NCBI RefSeq assembly: GCF_009183415.1 | Contig: NZ_WEHU01000016.1 | Span: 1-64,000 of the forward strand | Length of the DNA stretch: 64,000 bases | Direction of reading: 5' to 3' | DNA from: Bacillus sp. B1-b2 | Lineage (GTDB): Bacteria; Bacillota; Bacilli; Bacillales; Cytobacillaceae | The notes under the pieces: model-generated | Databases searched by the model: none | What the model was told of the DNA's origin: nothing | The model's input: the letters and a program-made list of their open reading frames with translations, nothing else | Made by a program: the position numbers and the translations under genes | Shown: one piece after another, positions 58,701-64,000 of the stretch | How positions within the stretch are numbered: position 1 is the first letter of the stretch | Layout: each line of letters starts with the position of its first letter

Positions 58701-59339
58701 TTAATTTTGTAAATCAATATAAAAATCCCCGTCTTGATAACTGCAGAAAGAGATATCTTTTATGTTTTCATATCCTCTTTCTTTTAAATTCTGCCTCAAC
58801 CATAAATTCGTTTTTCCAATGGTGACTAAATTACTTTCTTGAACAATGCCATCCATAATGAGCGGAATAGTGATAGAGGAACTGCCTTTTTCTTTTTCAA
58901 AAACGGACAGTTTTCCTGATGTTTCTAATATAGCGAATTCAACATCTGCTACATTACGTATATCTTTTTCTCTTAACTGCACTAACAAATCATCAAAGTT
59001 ATAACGCTGTTTTTTCATAGCCACTTCGTCAATTTTTCCATTATTAATAATAATGGTTGGCTCACCCTCAATAAAATCTCTTACCTTTTTACTTTTTAAA
59101 GAAAGAAATGCTAGCAAAATTTGAATAGATAAAAGTATAAACATCGGAAAAAGTGTTGGCAAAAAGGCCGTTTTATAGTCTTCTATTGCAACTACCCCGA
59201 TTTCTGCAATCATAATAAATACCACAAGATCTAGAATACTTAACTCTCCAATTTCTCTTTTTCCCATCAATCGAAAAATTAGGACAATCAAAAAGTAAAT
59301 AACGACAGTCCTAAATAATAGGATGAAGAACTGTTCCAA
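58701..59339 (-). CDS. yrbG: YrbG-like DUF421 membrane protein
   Basis: 212 residues: three membrane segments (about 5-22, 34-50, 57-78) and two cytoplasmic YetF-type domains (about 85-205), with FIEGEPTIIINNGKI and RYNFDDLLVQLREKDI. The paralogues YetF, YkjA and others are spore or envelope proteins of unknown function. The TTG at 59339 follows GGAGGAGG. Confidence 0.9.
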   Translation of the reverse strand: MEQFFILLFRTVVIYFLIVLIFRLMGKREIGELSILDLVVFIMIAEIGVVAIEDYKTAFLPTLFPMFILLSIQILLAFLSLKSKKVRDFIEGEPTIIINNGKIDEVAMKKQRYNFDDLLVQLREKDIRNVADVEFAILETSGKLSVFEKEKGSSSITIPLIMDGIVQESNLVTIGKTNLWLRQNLKERGYENIKDISFCSYQDGDFYIDLQN

Positions 59340-59538
59340 ATTACCTCCTCCGATCTGAAAGAATCTTTCTTAATTTGCACTAAGCTAGTGAAAAAAATAC
59401 AAAAAACACGACTCGTTACTATCCGTTTTTTTACAAAAAGAAAGCATCTTCATGTTCTTTTCGCTCGTACTTAAATTTTGATTCTAATTTTACAACCACT
59501 GAATATGCTTGTACTAGAATAGTTTTATTCATTTTAGG

Positions 59539-59949
59539 ATGAAAAGAAAGGAGATGTTTCCAATCGAAGAAAGTAAGCAAGCTGGCACAGCAGTCTTATA
59601 TGGTTTAATCGCTATATTTATGATGCTGATAACAAGTAGTTTATTCTTTTCTTTATTATTACGTTTTACTTCTGTACAAGAGTCTTCCTTGCAATACATT
59701 ATTACGGGGGTTTCTTTTATTACCTTATTTGCAGGAGGATTTATTTCTGGAGGAAAAGGAAAGCAAAAGGGATGGTTTCTTGGTGGAATAACAGGTCTTA
59801 TTTACTCTGTAGTCATCTTTTTATTTGCTTTTTTAGGTACAGATCAGCTTTTTTCCATGGAGCAAACCATCTATCATGTGTGTTATACATTAATTTGTAT
59901 GATGGGTGGGATTTTGGGAGTTAATTTATCAAAAGGCAGTGACAGATAA
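59539..59949 (+). CDS. yrzE: YrzE-like four-helix membrane protein (TIGR04086 family)
   Basis: 136 residues, four membrane segments (about 19-41, 48-68, 75-102 and 112-129), with the family's FAGGFISGGKGKQKGWFLGG pattern between the second and third. Function unknown. The start is uncertain: AAAGGAG covers codons 3-5, so a start after it (ATG at 59554 is too close, 1 base) is hard to place; the first ATG at 59539 has only a weak SD. Confidence 0.82.
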   Translation: MKRKEMFPIEESKQAGTAVLYGLIAIFMMLITSSLFFSLLLRFTSVQESSLQYIITGVSFITLFAGGFISGGKGKQKGWFLGGITGLIYSVVIFLFAFLGTDQLFSMEQTIYHVCYTLICMMGGILGVNLSKGSDR

Positions 59950-60017
59950 CTGACCACATAAAATAAAGCAACCCAATGCTTAGCATCCATCTTGATAAAC
60001 ACTCATTTCCAAGCACG

Positions 60018-60056
60018 AAAAAGGGCATCCTCTATTTTAGAGACTGCCCTTTTTTC
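60018..60056. terminator. Terminator between yajC and yrzE
   Basis: AAAAAGGGCA (60018-60027) pairs with TGCCCTTTTT (60045-60054), with T runs in both directions. An inner TCTA/TAGA pairing supports it. Confidence 0.85.
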
Positions 60057-60062
60057 TATCAT

Positions 60063-60365
60063 TTATTCTTCTGTTTTTTCAAGTGTAGTACTTGAAACAG
60101 GAGCTGAAGATTCTAATACTTCGCGAATTGCATTGCGGTCAAAAGTTAAACGAGTGTTATCTTTTGATTTTAGAACAATCGTACCCTCATCTATTGCATC
60201 AATAGTTGCATGAAGACCACCGATCGTGACAACCTTGTCCCCTTTTTTCAAGCTACTCTGCATATCACGTACAGACTTTTGACGCTTTTGCTGTGGACGA
60301 ATTAGCAAGAAATAGAATAATACAAACATTAAAATAAATGGTAGTAAACTCATAATTTGTGCCAT
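60063..60365 (-). CDS. yajC: Preprotein translocase subunit YajC
   Basis: 100 residues with one membrane segment (about 6-22), the motif LIRPQQKRQK after it, and a soluble domain DKVVTIGGLHATI. YajC associates with SecDF. It is the last gene of the ruvB-queA-tgt-yajC set. SD AAAGGGGGG. Confidence 0.95.
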   Translation of the reverse strand: MAQIMSLLPFILMFVLFYFLLIRPQQKRQKSVRDMQSSLKKGDKVVTIGGLHATIDAIDEGTIVLKSKDNTRLTFDRNAIREVLESSAPVSSTTLEKTEE

Positions 60366-60392
60366 TTACATTTTCCCCCCTTTCTATATCTA

Positions 60393-61547
<1,155 letters not shown>

Positions 61548-61620
61548 TTATAGAAAAACACTAATAAATAAGTAATTAATCTTTGTTTTTCAGTCAAATC
61601 TTATTTAATCATTCTTACTT

Positions 61621-62649
61621 TTAACGAATAAACATTGCATCTCCAAAGCTAAAGAAACGATATTTTTCCTTCACAGCCGTTTCATATGCATGAAGAATAT
61701 GTTCTCTACCAGCAAGTGCACTCACTAACATGATTAGTGTTGACTTTGGTAAATGAAAATTAGTAATCATTCCATCTATTCCTTTAAACTCATATCCAGG
61801 ATAGATAAAGATGCTTGTCCAACCACTGCTTTCCACAAATGTACCATTATTTTCAGTAGCAATTGTTTCAAGGGTTCTTGTTGATGTAGTTCCCACAGAT
61901 AATATACGCCCACCGTTAGCTTTCACTTTATTTAGAAGTTCAGCTGTCCCAGCTGTTAGCTGATAAAATTCGGCATGCATCTCATGCTTATCTATCTCAT
62001 TTACACTAACTGGTCTAAATGTACCTAGACCAACATGTAAAGTTAAAAATGCAATATGAACTCCTTTTTCTTTTAAAGCATCTAATAACTCATTTGTAAA
62101 ATGTAGACCTGCCGTTGGAGCAGCAGCTGAGCCTCTTTCCTTCGCATAAACAGTTTGATAACGGTCTTGATCGTCGAGCTTTTCCTTAATATAAGGTGGA
62201 AGGGGCATTTCCCCAAGGCTATCAAGAATTTCATAAAATATTCCATCATATTGAAACTCTAGGATTCTACCTCCATGCTCTAGCTCTTCTACACAAATTG
62301 CCTTTAACGTTCCTTCGCCAAAGGAAATGACTGTTCCTAACTTTACTCTTTTTGCTGGCTTCACAAGTGTTTCCCATCGATCATCTTCTTGTTGTTTTAA
62401 CAATAGAACTTCAATGTGAGCACCTGTGTCTTCCTTCACTCCATAGAGTCTTGCAGGCAAGACTCTTGTGTCATTAAGAACAAGACAGTCGCCAGGATGA
62501 ATATATTCTAAAATATCTTTAAAACTACGATGCTCTAGTTCACCAGTTTCCTTATTAATCACCATTAATTTACTACTTGTTCTGTCTTCTAATGGTGTTT
62601 GCGCAATTAATTCTTCTGGTAAATGAAAATCAAATAAATCTACCTTCAC
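61621..62649 (-). CDS. queA: S-adenosylmethionine:tRNA ribosyltransferase-isomerase QueA
   Basis: Adds the cyclopentene-epoxide part of queuosine to preQ1-tRNA from SAM. 342 aa, the same length as B. subtilis QueA. Motifs [29 protein letters not shown] and [10 protein letters not shown]. The GTG at 62649 (MKVDLFDF) is used; the GTG three codons earlier overlaps the SD (TTAGGTG). Confidence 0.96.
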   Translation of the reverse strand: MKVDLFDFHLPEELIAQTPLEDRTSSKLMVINKETGELEHRSFKDILEYIHPGDCLVLNDTRVLPARLYGVKEDTGAHIEVLLLKQQEDDRWETLVKPAKRVKLGTVISFGEGTLKAICVEELEHGGRILEFQYDGIFYEILDSLGEMPLPPYIKEKLDDQDRYQTVYAKERGSAAAPTAGLHFTNELLDALKEKGVHIAFLTLHVGLGTFRPVSVNEIDKHEMHAEFYQLTAGTAELLNKVKANGGRILSVGTTSTRTLETIATENNGTFVESSGWTSIFIYPGYEFKGIDGMITNFHLPKSTLIMLVSALAGREHILHAYETAVKEKYRFFSFGDAMFIR

Positions 62650-62826
62650 ACTTGTCACCTAACTCTTTCCATTTATATCTTTAAAAACCATTTTATAGTT
62701 TCAAAAAAGTATAACCATTTTTGAGCGAACAGCTCCCTATCCTAAAAATGATGTTGGAAAGGAAAAAACTATCTTCTCAATATTACAATCATATTCGCCT
62801 AAAGAAGGGCATTATTCATTACAAAG

Positions 62827-63831
62827 TTACTCCTCTTGCCATTCCTGCAGATTCAAATGATCATAGACTAAAGAAGTTACCATTCGTCCTCTTGGTGTTC
62901 GCTGAAGAAAACCAATTTGTAATAAATAAGGCTCATAAACATCTTCAATCGTATGTGCTTCTTCTCCAATAGTTGCTGCAATGGTTTCTAATCCAACAGG
63001 ACCACCTTTGAATTTTTGAATCATGCCTAGTAATAATTTATGATCAATATGATCTAGTCCTAAACGATCGACTTGAAGAAGCTCTAAAGATGATGAAGCT
63101 AATTCCTCTGTAATTAACCCATTTCCTTTTACTTGAGCAAAATCACGAACTCGTCTTAGAAGGCGGTTAGCGATCCTTGGAGTACCCCTTGAACGCCTAG
63201 CTATTTCTATTGCAGCTTGTTCTTGTATGCCAACCTGAAGGACCTCTGCTGTTCTTGTAACAATATCTTTTAACTGCTCTTCATTATAATACTCTAATCT
63301 ACTTAATACACCAAATCGATCTCTTAACGGTGCTGAGACAGAACCTGCCCTTGTTGTAGCTCCAACTAAAGTAAACGGAGGTAAATCTAGTCTCACCGAA
63401 CGCGCACTAGGTCCTTTCCCAATCACTATATCTAAGCAATAGTCTTCCATTGCAGGATATAAAACTTCTTCTATCGCTCTTGGAAGTCGATGAATTTCAT
63501 CTATAAATAATACATCGCCTGGCTCTAGCGCAGTTAAAATGGCAGCTAAATCTCCGGGTCTCTCGATGGCAGGTCCAGCAGTAGTACGAACATTTACACC
63601 CATTTCATTGGCTATAATGACAGCTAGTGTTGTTTTACCAAGTCCAGGTGGTCCATATAATAATACATGGTCCAGTGCTTCTTCTCTGAATTTTGCGGCA
63701 TCAATAAATACTTTTAAGTTTTCTTTCACCTTATCTTGACCAATATAATCACCTAAATACAAGGGACGTAAGCTTTTCTCAAAAGAAACATCTTGCGAAT
63801 CAGCTTCACCAGAAATAATACGTTCCTCCAA
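62827..63831 (-). CDS. ruvB: Holliday junction branch-migration helicase RuvB
   Basis: AAA+ motor of RuvABC-type resolution, 334 aa. Walker [13 protein letters not shown], Walker [11 protein letters not shown], sensor GATTRAG and arginine finger GVLSRLEYY region, then the C-terminal winged helix with FLQRTPRGR. The TTG at 63831 follows AAAGGAG by 9 bases. It is 58 bases after ruvA. Confidence 0.97.
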   Translation of the reverse strand: MEERIISGEADSQDVSFEKSLRPLYLGDYIGQDKVKENLKVFIDAAKFREEALDHVLLYGPPGLGKTTLAVIIANEMGVNVRTTAGPAIERPGDLAAILTALEPGDVLFIDEIHRLPRAIEEVLYPAMEDYCLDIVIGKGPSARSVRLDLPPFTLVGATTRAGSVSAPLRDRFGVLSRLEYYNEEQLKDIVTRTAEVLQVGIQEQAAIEIARRSRGTPRIANRLLRRVRDFAQVKGNGLITEELASSSLELLQVDRLGLDHIDHKLLLGMIQKFKGGPVGLETIAATIGEEAHTIEDVYEPYLLQIGFLQRTPRGRMVTSLVYDHLNLQEWQEE

Positions 63832-63889
63832 AATACTTCACTCCTTTCTATCAAGAAATCTCTTCTTATTAGGAGGTCATCTAAGTGAC

Positions 63890-64000
63890 TTATTTAAGAA
63901 GCAACTTTAATGCAAGTTTAATATAACCATCTGTATTAAGTTCTTCTTTCTTGAGTTGTGGAACAACCCTTTTTAGTTCTCTCTCGGAATATCCTAGTGC
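63890..64000 (-). CDS. ruvA: Holliday junction protein RuvA, C-terminus only
   Basis: The last 36 codons lie in the window: [16 protein letters not shown], then [20 protein letters not shown] and a stop. This is domain III of RuvA, which binds RuvB. The rest is beyond the window edge. Confidence 0.88.
   Translation of the reverse strand, partial: ALGYSERELKRVVPQLKKEELNTDGYIKLALKLLLK

Overview
This 64 kb window is a low-GC chromosomal segment from an endospore-forming Firmicute of the family Bacillaceae. Three things point there: an uninterrupted sigK, the sporulation genes spoVB and a cwlC-type amidase, and a gene order that follows the Bacillus subtilis yrb/yrv/yrr/yrh region almost gene by gene (ruvB-queA-tgt-yajC-yrzE-yrbG-spoVB-comN-secDF ... 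yrrT-mtnN-mccAB-yrhC). Nearly all genes lie on the minus strand. No tRNA, rRNA or CRISPR array was seen, and most of the window is ordinary core genome. Many genes read best from TTG or GTG codons preceded by a strong Shine-Dalgarno (SD) sequence.

Layout. 1-125: end of an IS3-family element. 175-5073: cwlC-type amidase, two unrecognised secreted or membrane proteins, sigK and class III fructose bisphosphatase. 5074-6160: a field of short genes: three tandem YrzI-family proteins and a 28-codon ORF with its own promoter and twin terminators. 6167-10113: the methionine-to-cysteine conversion operon yrrT-mtnN-mccA-mccB-yrhC. 10360-23007: yrzA, yrrS, pbpI, greA, udk, the tRNA 5-hydroxyuridine set trhP2-trhP1-trmR, mltG, yrzB-ruvX-ireB and alaS behind a T-box. 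23366-31913: yrrI, yrzQ, yrzR, recD2, yrrB, mnmA, yrvO, cymR and a YczE-like membrane protein. 32241-35322: an operon for D- to L-amino acid conversion by N-succinylation (racemase, GNAT transferase, M20 desuccinylase); the transferase is frameshifted. 35360-38571: rarA and an ABC exporter. 38702-43113: tcdA, a structured intergenic region where B. subtilis carries 6S-1 RNA, then aspS and hisS behind a second T-box. 43492-47322: yrzK, an SH3-amidase, and a group IIC intron inserted just after the dtd terminator, with a frameshifted maturase. 47375-64000: dtd, rel, a decayed dispersed repeat, apt, recJ, lapA-like gene, secDF, comN, spoVB, yrbG, yrzE, yajC, tgt, queA, ruvB and the end of ruvA.

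Functional themes. tRNA maturation is dense: mnmA with its sulfur donor YrvO, trhP1/P2/trmR, tcdA, tgt/queA, dtd and three synthetases. Sulfur metabolism is linked through cymR and its known target operon, both in the window. Cell-wall enzymes (two amidases, pbpI, mltG), recombination genes (ruvAB, ruvX, recJ, recD2, rarA) and the stringent response (rel) fill most of the rest. No clearly new multi-gene system was found. The best leads are the 28-codon transcription unit at 5790-6062, the frameshifted racemase operon, the split group IIC intron, the greA terminator that contains the pbpI ribosome-binding site, and the structured aspS-tcdA intergenic region.
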